Of a DNA stretch of 49,093 nucleotides, positions 26,427 through 34,878 are shown piece after piece (position 1 is the first letter of the stretch; each line of letters starts with the position of its first letter). The stretch is from Microthrixaceae bacterium. Lineage in GTDB: Bacteria > Actinomycetota > Acidimicrobiia > Acidimicrobiales > Iamiaceae. A model generated the notes under the pieces. The model made no database searches. It was not told the origin of the DNA and worked only from the letters and a program-made list of their open reading frames with translations. Location of the stretch: positions 1 through 49,093 of the forward strand of contig JADJDU010000029.1 of NCBI GenBank assembly GCA_016702505.1, written 5' to 3'. The position numbers and the translations under genes are program-made.

Positions 26427-28388
26427 ATGTCCGACCTGATCTGGCTAATCCCTGCGCTGCCGCTAGCCGGCTTCGCCCTGCTCGTGTTCGCCGGTCGCCG
26501 CATCGGCGAACCTGGGGCCGGGTGGATCGCCACCGCCGCGGTGGGCGGTTCGTTCCTGGCCACCGTCGCCGTGTTCGCCTCACTTCTCGGCAAGGGCCAC
26601 GAGGAGCGCGTCTTCCACCAGACGCTGTTCGAGTGGCTCCCTGTCGGCGGGTTGACGGTGAACATGGGATTCCTGGCCGACCCGTTGTCGATCACCATGT
26701 GCTTGTTCGTCACCGGCATCGCCACCCTCATCCACCTGTACGCGATCGGCTACATGCACGGAGACGAGCGGTTCACCAAGTTCTTCGTCTACCTGAACCT
26801 GTTCGTGTTCTCGATGCTCATGTTGGTTCTGGGCGACAACCTGCTGGTCACGTTCTTGGGCTGGGAAGGAGTGGGGGCGTGCTCGTACTTCCTCATCTCG
26901 TTCTGGCACGAGAGCGAAGCCAACGCCTCGGCGGGCAAGAAAGCCTTCGTCACCAACCGCATCGGCGACTTCGGCTTCATCGTGGCGATGCTGTTCACCT
27001 TCCAGGCCCTCGGAACCCTCGACTACGCCGGGATCGTCTCGGCCGCTCCCAGCCTGGCCACCACCACCGCCACCGCCATCGCCGTGGCCCTGTTCGTGGG
27101 GGCGTGCGGCAAGTCGGCTCAGCTTCCCTTGTTCGTGTGGTTGCCCGACGCCATGGCCGGCCCCACCCCGGTGTCGGCCCTGATCCACGCCGCCACCATG
27201 GTCACCGCCGGCGTCTACGTGATGACCCGCATGAACCCGCTGATCCTCGAGGCCGCCTCGTGGGTACCCACCATGGTCGCCGCCGTCGGTGCCGCCACTG
27301 CGCTGTTCGCGGCCACCGTTGCCATCGCTCAGCGAGACATCAAGAAGGTGCTGGCCTTCTCCACGGTCAGCCAGCTCGGCTACATGTTCTTGGCCGTCGG
27401 GTCGGGGGCCTATGTGGCCGCCATCTTCCACATGGTCACCCACGCCTTCTTCAAGGCGCTGTTGTTCCTCGGTTCGGGCTCGGTGATCCACGGGATGCAC
27501 GGCGAACAGGACATGCGTCGCATGGGGGCGTTGCGCAAGGCCATGCCGGTCACCGCCGTCACGTTCATCATCGGCTGGTTGGCCATCGCCGGGGTTCCGC
27601 CCTTCGCCGGTTTCTGGTCCAAGGACGAGATCTTGTTGTTCGCCTGGGAGAAGAGCCCGGTGCTGTGGGCGGTCGGCTTCGTCACCGCGGTGCTCACCGC
27701 CTTCTACATGAGCCGCCAGGTGTTCATGGTGTTCTTCGGTGAGGCCCGCTGGGATCGGCCCCTGGCCGAGGCGGTACCGGAGCTGGCCGCTGAACGTGAA
27801 GCCGAAGGCATCCACGAAGGTCACGGTGCCGGGCCGGTCGGGGTCATCCATCCCCATGAGTCCCCGTGGTTGATGACCTTGCCGCTGGTGGTTCTGGCCG
27901 TGCTGTCGATCTTCGGCGGCGTCCTCAACCTGCCGATGCTGGACTCCACCAAGTTCTTGGAGCACTGGCTCGAGCCGGTCATCCACTTCGGTGAAGCCCA
28001 CCCCGATGCCAGCACCATCGAGAAGGTGGCGCTGGCCGGTGTGGCCACCACCAGCCTGCTCGGCCTGCTGGCCGCGGTGCTCGTCTATCTCAAGGGCAAG
28101 GGGGCGTTGGCTCCCAAGATCGAACTGCCCGCCATGCTCAAGGGCTGGTACTACGACTCCTCGATCAGCGCCTTCATGGGCGGACCGGGGCGCAAGGCGT
28201 TCCAGGCCACCGCAGACTTCGACAAAGCCGTCATCGACGGAGCGGTCAACGGGGTCGGCACGCTGGTGGCCGAAGGGTCCAGTCGGGCCCGGGTCCTCCA
28301 GACCGGTTACGTCCGCACCTACGCCCTCGGCCTCACCTTCGGAATGGTGATCGTGGTCGGGCTCCTGCTCTCCAAGGCGGTCTTCTAG
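26427..28388 (+). CDS. nuoL: NADH-quinone oxidoreductase subunit L
   Basis: 653 residues with about sixteen helices. Antiporter-like core: GWEGVGACSYFLISFWHESE, WLPDAMAGPTPVSALIHAAT and FSTVSQLGYMFLAVGSGAY, including the lysine/glutamate proton path. A histidine-rich loop (EGIHEGHGAGPVGVIHPHES) lies near residue 460. The long C-terminal lateral helix typical of NuoL follows. Confidence 0.94.
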   Translation: MSDLIWLIPALPLAGFALLVFAGRRIGEPGAGWIATAAVGGSFLATVAVFASLLGKGHEERVFHQTLFEWLPVGGLTVNMGFLADPLSITMCLFVTGIATLIHLYAIGYMHGDERFTKFFVYLNLFVFSMLMLVLGDNLLVTFLGWEGVGACSYFLISFWHESEANASAGKKAFVTNRIGDFGFIVAMLFTFQALGTLDYAGIVSAAPSLATTTATAIAVALFVGACGKSAQLPLFVWLPDAMAGPTPVSALIHAATMVTAGVYVMTRMNPLILEAASWVPTMVAAVGAATALFAATVAIAQRDIKKVLAFSTVSQLGYMFLAVGSGAYVAAIFHMVTHAFFKALLFLGSGSVIHGMHGEQDMRRMGALRKAMPVTAVTFIIGWLAIAGVPPFAGFWSKDEILLFAWEKSPVLWAVGFVTAVLTAFYMSRQVFMVFFGEARWDRPLAEAVPELAAEREAEGIHEGHGAGPVGVIHPHESPWLMTLPLVVLAVLSIFGGVLNLPMLDSTKFLEHWLEPVIHFGEAHPDASTIEKVALAGVATTSLLGLLAAVLVYLKGKGALAPKIELPAMLKGWYYDSSISAFMGGPGRKAFQATADFDKAVIDGAVNGVGTLVAEGSSRARVLQTGYVRTYALGLTFGMVIVVGLLLSKAVF

Positions 28389-30045
28389 TGCTCGCCCCCG
28401 TCCTGGCTGCCTCTGGCGCCAGCCACGCTCCCGAGATCCCGCTGCTCAGCGCCGTCGTTCTCACGCCGGTGCTGGGGGCGGTGATCACCGCCCTGGTGTC
28501 TCGTCGCCGCCCAGAGCTGGCCAAGCAGACCGCAGTGCTGTTCGCGGTGTTCACCGCAGCGCTGACCGTGGCGGTGGCCGTGGTGTTCGACTCGGCTGAG
28601 GCCGGGTTCCAGCTGGTCGACCGCACCCAGTGGATCAAAGATCCCGACATCGCCTGGGCCCTGGGCGTCGATGGCATCTCGTTGTGGCTGGTGGTGCTGA
28701 CCGGCATCTTGTTCCCGATCGCCATGCTGGGGGCTCCTCCCCACCACGACGGCAAGCCGTTCTACGCCTGGCTGTTGGTGCTCGAAGCCGGCTGTCTGGG
28801 GCGTTCTTGGCCCTGGACCTGTTCCTGTTCTTCGTGATGTTCGAGATCGTGCTCGTCCCCATGTACTTCCTGATCAGCGGATGGGGTTACGACGACCGGC
28901 GCTACGCCGCCACCAAGTTCTTCCTGTACACCATGTTCGGCTCGGCGTTCATGCTGGTGGGCATCCTGGCCACCGCCTTCTTGCACGCCGATGGCGGCCC
29001 GGTCACCTTCGACCTGGTGGCCCTGGCCGAAGACCAGGGAGTTATCGCCCTCACCACCGGGCGCTGGCTGTTCTTGTCCTTCGCCATCGCCTTCGCGGTG
29101 AAGGTGCCGCTCTTCCCCGTGCACACCTGGCTGCCCGACGCCCACACCCAGGCCCCCACCGCCGGGTCGGTGATCCTCGCCGGCGTCATGTTGAAGCTGG
29201 GTACCTACGGGTTCTTGCGCTTCGGTCTCTACCTCTTCCCCGAGGCCGCGGTGTGGGCCGCTCCGGGTCTGGTCACGCTCGGCGTGATCGGCATCGTCTA
29301 CGGCGCCATCTGCGCCACCATGCAGAAGGACCTCAAGCGGGTGGTGGCCTACTCGTCGGTGGCCCACCTGGGCTTCATCGCCCTGGGCACCTTCTCCATC
29401 ACCACCCAGGGCCTCCAGGGCTCGGTGCTCCAGATGGTCAACCACGGCATCTCCACCGGGGCGCTGTTCCTCTTGGTCGGGATGATCTACGAACGGCGCC
29501 ACACCCGTGAGATCGCCAAGCTCCGGGGTCTTCAGAAGCCGGCTCCGATCCTGGCCGCGGTGTTCACGGTGGTCATGCTTTCCAGCATCGGCCTGCCCGG
29601 CCTCAACGGTTTCGTAGGCGAGTTCCTGATCCTCATGGGGTCGTTCCTCACCTTCCGGTGGTGGACGGTGGTGGCCGTATCCGGCGTCATCTTGGCTGCC
29701 CTCTACCTGTTGTGGGCCTACCAGCGGGTCTTCCACGGCGAACCCGACGAGGAGAACGCGTCGATCCCCGACCTGCGCTTCTCCGAGGGTTTGGTCATGG
29801 CTCCCCTGATCGCCCTGATCGTGATCATGGGCGTCTACCCCAAGCCGTTCATCGAGCGCATCGAGCCGGCTGTCGACAAGCTGGTTCGCCACGTCGAGGA
29901 CAACTCCGACTACGTCGAGCCGGCAGTGGCCACCAAGGGAGATGAGATCGTCCCCGCTTCGGAGCGCCGCGGTGAGGAAGGTGGCAGTGGCGAACACGCC
30001 GAGGCCGGAGAAACCGTCTCGAGCGGTCACGAGGGAGGCGAGTGA
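28388..30045 (+). CDS. nuoM: NADH-quinone oxidoreductase subunit M (one frameshift)
   Basis: GTG start just at the nuoL stop. Missing one G in the G run at 28797-28801: the reading then passes from LEAGCLG to AFLALDLFLFFVMFEIVLVP. With the base restored it is about 552 residues. Core motifs: WLPDAHTQAPTAGSVILAG, KRVVAYSSVAHLGFIALGTF and LSSIGLPGLNGFVGEF. The last 60 residues are acidic and hydrophilic. It is the second antiporter-like proton pump. Confidence 0.93.
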
Positions 30046-31577
30046 TGCTGGCCCAGGTCACCAAGCTCGACACCCCGGCTGTCGAGTACTCAGTTCTGCT
30101 TCCCATCCTGATCATGTTGGGCGGTGCCGTCCTATTGATGGTCATCGGCGCCCTGGTTCCCCGCCGGGCCCGGACGTGGTGGCACAGCGCCTTCACCGTG
30201 GCTACCGCTCTGGCTTCGGCTGCGGCGTGGAGGCCGTTGTGGTTCCGGGCCCGAGACGACGGTGCCATGCGCATCGTGGCCGATGCCTTCCGGGTCGACG
30301 GGCTCACCGTCTTCCTCGGCATCGTCATTTGCGCCGGGGTGGCGCTGACCGCCCTGTTGGCCCACGGCTACCTGCGTCGGGAGAAGCTGGAGGGTCCCGA
30401 GCCCTACGTGCTGCTCATGTTGTCGGCGGCCGGCGGCCAGTTCATGCTGGGAGCCAACGACCTGCTGGTGCTGTTCATCGCCCTGGAGATCCTCTCCATC
30501 GCCGTGTACGTCTTGGCCGGCATCCACGTCCGCCGGGCCCGTTCCGGCGAGGCCGCCTTCAAGTACCTGATCTTGGGAGCCATGGCCTCGGCGGTGATGT
30601 TGTACGGGATCGCCCTGGTCTACGGCGCCACCGGCTCCACCAACCTCACCGAGGTCCAGGCCTTCCTGGCCACCAACCTGCTCACCAACAACCTGTTCCT
30701 GCTGGCCGGCATGGCGATGATCCTGGTCGGTCTCGGGTTCAAGGTTGGTGCCGCCCCGTTCCACGCCTGGGCCCCCGACGTGTATGAGGGGTCTCCGAGC
30801 CCCGTGGTGGCCTACATGGCCTCGGGTGTGAAGGTGGCCGGCTTCGCAGCCCTGGTCCGAGTGTTCGTGGTGGCCTTCGGTTCCTACCGGGCCGACTGGC
30901 AGCCGGTGGTCTACGTGGTGGCGGTGGCCACCTTGCTGGTGGGATCGATCCTGTCGGTGCAACAGACCAACGTGAAGCGTCTTCTCGCCTACTCGTCGAT
31001 CAGCCACGCCGGGTTCATGTTGTTGGCCATCCAGGCTGGCACCGCCAAGGGCGTGCAGGCCCTGGCCTTCTACCTGGCCACCTACACCTTTACCGTGGCT
31101 GGTTCCTTCGGCGTGGCCACGGTGGTCGGCCGCCGCGGAGACAACGCCCACGACCTCTCCCACTACCGGGGCCTGGGCAAGCGGGCTCCGTTGTTGGCCT
31201 TCGCCTTCTTGGTGTTCCTGCTGGCCCAGGCCGGCGTGCCCTTCACCTCGGGGTTCCTGGCCAAGTTCTACGTGATCGGATCCGCCGTCGATGCCCGGTC
31301 GTTCTGGCTGGCGTTGGTCGCCATGTTGTCGTCGGTGATCTCGGCCTACGCCTACCTCAAGGTCGTCCTGGCCATGTACGGCGAGGAACCCGAAGAGGGT
31401 GCAGCCACGTACAAGGTGCCCGCCGGTGCCCGGATCGCCCTGGTGCTGGCCGTCACCGCCACCATCGGCTTCGGCTTGGCTCCGGCCCCGCTCACCGACG
31501 CGGCCCGCACCGCCGTCACCTCGCTGGTGGACCCGCCGCCGGTCGCCGAAGAGCTGCCCTTCACCATCGGAGGCTGA
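30045..31577 (+). CDS. nuoN: NADH-quinone oxidoreductase subunit N
   Basis: 510 residues from the ATG overlapping the nuoM stop (TGATG); a GTG three bases earlier is also possible. Features: MLSAAGGQFMLGANDLLVLF, FHAWAPDVYEGSPSPVVAYM, KRLLAYSSISHAGFMLLAIQ and LAQAGVPFTSGFLAKFYVIG. It is the third antiporter-like subunit and the last nuo gene, completing A through N. Confidence 0.94.
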   Translation: MLAQVTKLDTPAVEYSVLLPILIMLGGAVLLMVIGALVPRRARTWWHSAFTVATALASAAAWRPLWFRARDDGAMRIVADAFRVDGLTVFLGIVICAGVALTALLAHGYLRREKLEGPEPYVLLMLSAAGGQFMLGANDLLVLFIALEILSIAVYVLAGIHVRRARSGEAAFKYLILGAMASAVMLYGIALVYGATGSTNLTEVQAFLATNLLTNNLFLLAGMAMILVGLGFKVGAAPFHAWAPDVYEGSPSPVVAYMASGVKVAGFAALVRVFVVAFGSYRADWQPVVYVVAVATLLVGSILSVQQTNVKRLLAYSSISHAGFMLLAIQAGTAKGVQALAFYLATYTFTVAGSFGVATVVGRRGDNAHDLSHYRGLGKRAPLLAFAFLVFLLAQAGVPFTSGFLAKFYVIGSAVDARSFWLALVAMLSSVISAYAYLKVVLAMYGEEPEEGAATYKVPAGARIALVLAVTATIGFGLAPAPLTDAARTAVTSLVDPPPVAEELPFTIGG

Positions 31578-31864
31578 GGTCTCCGACCCTCGGCGGTCGT
31601 GCTCCCGTAGCTCGGCCCAGGCCCCTCAACTCGCCCGACGCTAAATGGGGGCCAGGACCGTCGGGCCGAACTAGTGCTGCAACAGACAACGTTTGCGCTG
31701 TTGCGAGCTTGCGAGCCACTGAGCAAACGCCGTCGAGCCCCCGCAACGAAGTGAGGACCAGGCTCGACGGAACCAGGAATCGTCCGCCGAAGGCGGCCCA
31801 CGAGAACCGGGCAGCGTTCAGCGCAGGTGAGTCCCTACCCCAGCAATGGTTGCCGGTCACGACA
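31578..31864. other. Intergenic region after nuoN with inverted repeats
   Basis: No gene is visible. Two inverted repeats occur: GCAACAG/CTGTTGC at 31679-31704, and CCGTCGAGCC/GGCTCGACGG at 31730-31770 with a 21-base loop. Both could help stop transcription from nuoN or from the convergent methyltransferase gene. Neither has a T tail. Confidence 0.4.
31730..31770. terminator. 10-bp hairpin between convergent genes, possible terminator
   Basis: Perfect 10-bp stem CCGTCGAGCC/GGCTCGACGG, loop 21 bases, about 150 bp after the nuoN stop and 95 bp before the methyltransferase stop on the other strand. The long loop makes it weaker than a classical intrinsic terminator, so the call is tentative. 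Confidence 0.35.
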
Positions 31865-32617
31865 CTAGCTGGCTGGGCGGGTGGCTCTGACCAGGTAGTG
31901 GGCGTAGGGGGTGAGGGTGTGGTCGATCCGGTCGGCTCGTTCCACGGTCAGGCCGGCATCGGTGACCAGGGCGGCCATCTCGGCAGGGGGGCGGCACCAG
32001 ATGGGGTCGGGGCCCGCCACGATGCGGTCATGTATCCGGTTCCAGTGGAACTTCCAGGCCGGGCCGGAGTCGAGGTCCTTGATCACCAGGGTGCCGCCGG
32101 GGCGGAGCCGGTCGGTGACCGAGCGGATCACCTCGGCGTGGTCGCGGGCCGCGAAGTGGTGCATGGCGTCACAGATCAACACCACGTCGTATCGGTCCTC
32201 GGGATCTTCCGGGCCCGCGCCTCCGGAGTCGTGGCTTCCGCCATCGCTCCCAGTCCCGGTTTCGCGGAGTGTGGCGTTCGCGACCTGTGGCGCGGCGCGG
32301 CCGAGGCGGGTGGCGTCGCCCATCGACAGTCCAACCCGGGGACTGAGGTGACGGGTGCGGGCTATCAGCTCCACCTTGGCGGGATCGAGGTCGAGGCCAT
32401 CGAAGTGCAGGCCCGGCTCCAGTTCGGCCAGGTAGCGCTCCAACATGCACAGCCCGCTCCCCAACGACAGCACCCGGCCCGATCGGCCCCGGAACTCTTC
32501 GGCGATCGGCCCGAGCGGTGCCACCACGTACCGGGCGGCAACGAAGGCCCTGGTCCCCGCCGATGCTCCTCGATAGGTGGAGAAGGCCCGCCGCGCCGCG
32601 GCCAGGTCGATGCTCAC
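31865..32617 (-). CDS. Class I SAM-dependent methyltransferase
   Basis: About 250 residues from GTG 32617. Motif I is RVLSLGSGLCMLERYLAE (a G-S-G variant of GxGxG); the acidic residue after strand 2 is in FDGLDLDPAKVELI; motif II/III is DVVLICDAMHHFA and the post-motif segment LRPGGTLVIKDLDSGP. A proline/glycine/serine-rich insert (TGTGSDGGSHDSGGAGPED) falls between motifs I and II. The MHHF segment resembles small-molecule methyltransferases; the substrate is unknown. An in-frame extension to 32674 was not chosen because VSIDLAAARRAF looks like the natural start. Confidence 0.75.
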   Translation of the reverse strand: MSIDLAAARRAFSTYRGASAGTRAFVAARYVVAPLGPIAEEFRGRSGRVLSLGSGLCMLERYLAELEPGLHFDGLDLDPAKVELIARTRHLSPRVGLSMGDATRLGRAAPQVANATLRETGTGSDGGSHDSGGAGPEDPEDRYDVVLICDAMHHFAARDHAEVIRSVTDRLRPGGTLVIKDLDSGPAWKFHWNRIHDRIVAGPDPIWCRPPAEMAALVTDAGLTVERADRIDHTLTPYAHYLVRATRPAS

Positions 32618-32763
32618 CGTCGATCCACCCGGCCGATCATGGTCGACGACGGGATCGCCCTGTCGGCGACCCAAGCCGACATCGGCCGAGTGGGGGAGGT
32701 GAGATCAGACAAGACCGCAAACCCTACCGGCCCCACGCCGTTGCTCTTCTGTCCTCACCGCAG

Positions 32764-32769
32764 TATTCT
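32764..32769 (+). promoter_or_regulatory. Probable -10 box of vapBC, transcript likely leaderless
   Basis: TATTCT lies eight bases before the vapB GTG at 32778, too close for a ribosome-binding site. A start of transcription at the GTG would make a leaderless mRNA, which is frequent in Actinobacteria. Confidence 0.4.
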
Positions 32770-32794
32770 TTACATCTGTGGCTGATGTAAAGAA
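32766..32794. promoter_or_regulatory. 11-bp perfect inverted repeat over the vapB start, probable autoregulatory operator
   Basis: TTCTTTACATC and its exact complement GATGTAAAGAA flank a 7-base spacer, TGTGGCT. The vapB GTG start (32778) falls within the spacer. Antitoxins of this kind normally repress their own promoter, so this is the expected operator in the expected place. Confidence 0.65.
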
Positions 32795-33023
32795 CCGGCG
32801 ACGGGGCACATCTCAGGTCAGTTCGAAGCACCAGGTCACCATCCCGGTCGAAGCGCTGCGGGCCTCGGGCATCGAGGCGGGAGATCGGTTGGTCGCTCGT
32901 GCCGACGGTCCCGGTCGGGTCGTGTTCGAGCGGGAGATCGACGTCGTGGGCCAGTTCTCCGGTGCTCTGACCGGCGTCTACGAGCCAGACGAACTTGCTC
33001 ACCTACGTGACGAATGGGACTGA
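32778..33023 (+). CDS. vapB: AbrB/SpoVT-type antitoxin (VapB)
   Basis: 81 residues, GTG start. An N-terminal swapped-hairpin DNA-binding domain is seen in SSKHQVTIPVEALRASGIEAG and GDRLVARADGPGRVVFERE; the C-terminal half should bind the toxin. It overlaps vapC by ten bases, so the two are coupled. The start lies inside the inverted repeat at 32766-32794, which it probably binds. The AT-rich promoter stands out from its surroundings. Confidence 0.85.
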   Translation: MADVKNRRRGTSQVSSKHQVTIPVEALRASGIEAGDRLVARADGPGRVVFEREIDVVGQFSGALTGVYEPDELAHLRDEWD

Positions 33024-33427
33024 CGGTCCTCGATTCCGGTGTGTTGATCGGCTTCCTCGATTCCAATGATGCCCACCACCCTGCATCTCTCGAGGTGTTC
33101 ACCGACGCCCATGCCGGCAACGACCGTTTGGTCCTTCCGGCCTCAGCTCTGGCCGAGATCCTCGTAGGGCCATCTCGCCGAGGAACGGCCGCGGTTGGTG
33201 CCGTGCGTGAGCTCCTGGATCGTCTGCCCATCGAGGTGGAGCCGGTTGGTTCGGAGATCGCCATTGCCGCTGCGGCTCTCCGGGCCCGTCACCGATCAGT
33301 GAAACTCCCCGATGCCCTGGTGATCGCCACCGCCGCTCACCTCGACGCAGATCTACTCGTCACCACCGACCGGGGGTGGCCCACCCGAGCCAAGCTCGGG
33401 TTACGGGGTGTGGTCCGCGCAATCTGA
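33014..33427 (+). CDS. vapC: PIN-domain ribonuclease toxin (VapC)
   Basis: 137 residues. PIN acidic residues are in MGLTVLDSGVLIGFLDSND, LPASALAEIL, VKLPDALVIATAAHL and LLVTTDRGWP. Mg-dependent RNase activity is expected, often against tRNA or rRNA. It overlaps vapB and starts at ATG. All catalytic acids are present. Confidence 0.88.
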   Translation: MGLTVLDSGVLIGFLDSNDAHHPASLEVFTDAHAGNDRLVLPASALAEILVGPSRRGTAAVGAVRELLDRLPIEVEPVGSEIAIAAAALRARHRSVKLPDALVIATAAHLDADLLVTTDRGWPTRAKLGLRGVVRAI

Positions 33428-33501
33428 TCCATCCCAGATCGTGAATGCGGCAGCGTGGGTCACCGATGACTCCCAGGCCATGAATCGTTGCCGGCTAGGC
33501 A

Positions 33502-33761
33502 TCATCGAGACTGTGGGGCGACCTCGGTCCAGCGGGCCCACGATTCGGGCAGGGACACATCCCGGGGCCCCCAGTCCACGCTGACTCGGGAGCCAGCGGC
33601 GATGTCGTGGAGGGCCCGGCGTCGCTTGCCCAGCACGGCCGGGATCAAGCCCGGTGGCCACGGCCGAGCTCGAAGGCCTTGGACAAGACTCGCTCGACCT
33701 CGTCGGCCGGCGGCAGGTGCCCGGTGGAGAAAACGGCGGGGTCAGGGTCGGAGCTGAGCAT
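33502..33761 (-). CDS. Small unknown protein downstream of relE-like toxin (one frameshift)
   Basis: Starts 13 bases after the relE-like stop, on the same strand, with ATG 33761 (or GTG 33764). The first part reads MLSSDPDPAVFSTGHLPPAD and continues for about 37 codons to HR; the second part (PGLIPAVLGKRRRALHD to TEVAPQSR) is one frame away, joined by one missing base near 33663. The joined product is about 86 residues. Both halves have strongly GC-biased third positions, which argues for real coding. I do not recognise the family. It may be a third member of the toxin-antitoxin operon. Confidence 0.4.
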
Positions 33762-33773
33762 CACGCCCCGCTT

Positions 33774-34331
33774 CTATCCGCCGGTGAGGAAGGTCTCCCA
33801 CCGCTCCATGGCTGCTTCGGCGGTCAGTGCGGCGATCTCCTCCTCGCCCATTCCGAGTTTCGTCCTCAGGCGTCGTGCCAGCCATTCCGGGACTGGTTCG
33901 ACGCGAGCGGGCTGAGTGCTCGCCGACACCGTTCCGGCGGCGCGCCCCAAGAGGGAGATAACCTCGGCCAGCGCGGTCGTGTGGGCGCTTGGGCCAGCCT
34001 CATCCAGTCGTGACTGCATCTCCTGGTAAACCTCGTCGTCGGCCCGGGCCCCGACAGCCCATATCTCGGCGATGTCGATCACCGTGCTGCCCGCCTCGTC
34101 TGTGGTGACACGCCACACGATTCGCCAGGCTCGGTTGCCAACGGTGAGCTTCCGCCAGCCGATGAGGCCGCCGAGGAGCGGCTTGCCGGCCAGCGGGTTC
34201 CGTTCTAGGAGAATCATCTTCTTCAGAGAAAGGCGGACAAGTTGAGGGTCTGCCGCCATGAGCCGCTTCAGGTCATCGATGGCAGGGTCGGTGAGACGGA
34301 CGTAGGCCTTCGGTCCCGCTGGCTCGGTCAT
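33774..34331 (-). CDS. RelE/ParE-family toxin with a C-terminal extension
   Basis: 185 residues. The first 95 are RelE-like: DPAIDDLKRLMAADPQLV, LLERNPLAGKPLLGGLIG, WRKLTVGNRAWRIVWRV and the final strand DIAEIWAVGARADDEVY. The remaining 90 residues, helical and acidic, are not part of the standard fold; they include the WLARRLRTKLGMGEEEIAAL segment. mRNA-interferase activity is typical of the family. It lies 15 bases after its antitoxin. The tail could be a regulatory or anchoring domain. Confidence 0.8.
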   Translation of the reverse strand: MTEPAGPKAYVRLTDPAIDDLKRLMAADPQLVRLSLKKMILLERNPLAGKPLLGGLIGWRKLTVGNRAWRIVWRVTTDEAGSTVIDIAEIWAVGARADDEVYQEMQSRLDEAGPSAHTTALAEVISLLGRAAGTVSASTQPARVEPVPEWLARRLRTKLGMGEEEIAALTAEAAMERWETFLTGG

Positions 34332-34346
34332 GTGATGGACCCGGTG

Positions 34347-34676
34347 TCAGAGGCGTCCGGCAGCCAGGTCTGCGGCGAGTTCCGATTCGAGGGTGGCCCG
34401 GTCGAACCCCAACGAGGCGATGGCCTCGTCGAGGCTCGTGCGCCCTCCGGAATCTGCGAAGGACCTGCTCAGAACCAGCGCGGCACTTCGCAGGTCTCGC
34501 TCCAGTTCTTCGAGCTCGGCGAGTCGGGACACGCCGATGACGGCGGCGACGGGCGAACCTCGCCGCGACACGATCACATCCTGACCGCTGGAAGCCTCAC
34601 GAACCAGTGCGGCTACTCCCCGCTGCGAAGCCTCGGTCACCGAGACGGTGTTGTCTGGAGCTATCGACCGACCCAT
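34347..34676 (-). CDS. Phd/YefM-family antitoxin
   Basis: 109 residues. N-terminal Phd fold: VSVTEASQRGVAALVREASSG, then DVIVSRRGSPVAAVIGVSRL. The C-terminal 50 residues (LRSAALVLSRSFADSGGRTS) are toxin-binding. It precedes the RelE-like toxin in the usual antitoxin-first order. The palindrome CAGATATCTG, 15 bp upstream, is a likely operator. Confidence 0.85.
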   Translation of the reverse strand: MGRSIAPDNTVSVTEASQRGVAALVREASSGQDVIVSRRGSPVAAVIGVSRLAELEELERDLRSAALVLSRSFADSGGRTSLDEAIASLGFDRATLESELAADLAAGRL

Positions 34677-34690
34677 GCGTCGAATCTACA

Positions 34691-34700
34691 CAGATATCTG
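34691..34700. promoter_or_regulatory. Palindrome CAGATATCTG upstream of Phd/RelE module
   Basis: A 10-bp perfect palindrome 15 bp from the antitoxin ATG on the minus strand, within an AT-rich patch that contrasts with the surrounding GC. Phd-type antitoxins bind short palindromes at their own promoters, so this is a reasonable operator candidate. Confidence 0.45.
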
Positions 34701-34878
34701 CACACGTGCTCGTGGGTCAGGCGGACGTTCCCGAGTCTGGCAAGCAAACCTCGGGATTGGCGGTCTCGATGATTATCGGAGGACCCCGCCCTCTCTACCG
34801 GCGGGGTTACGCTCCGGCCACCGCCTTCTGGCCCGACAAGCCCGACGGTGACCGCTTCGCCCGCCAGAGGAGGTGTCG

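Noticed and set aside
26580..28001. Long minus-strand frame opposite nuoL
   Set aside because: Composition is Gly/Asp/His-rich, typical of antisense translation of hydrophobic GC-rich genes. It has no start signal and lies wholly inside nuoL.
31679..31704. GCAACAG/CTGTTGC repeat as an attachment site
   Set aside because: No integrase or tRNA gene is nearby, and no second copy of the arms was seen; it is more likely a chance or terminator-related repeat.
33401..33661. Minus-strand frame beginning MATGLDPGRAGQ
   Set aside because: Codon third-position bias favours a different frame (PGLIPAVLGKRRRALHD), which joins the upstream frame after one inserted base.
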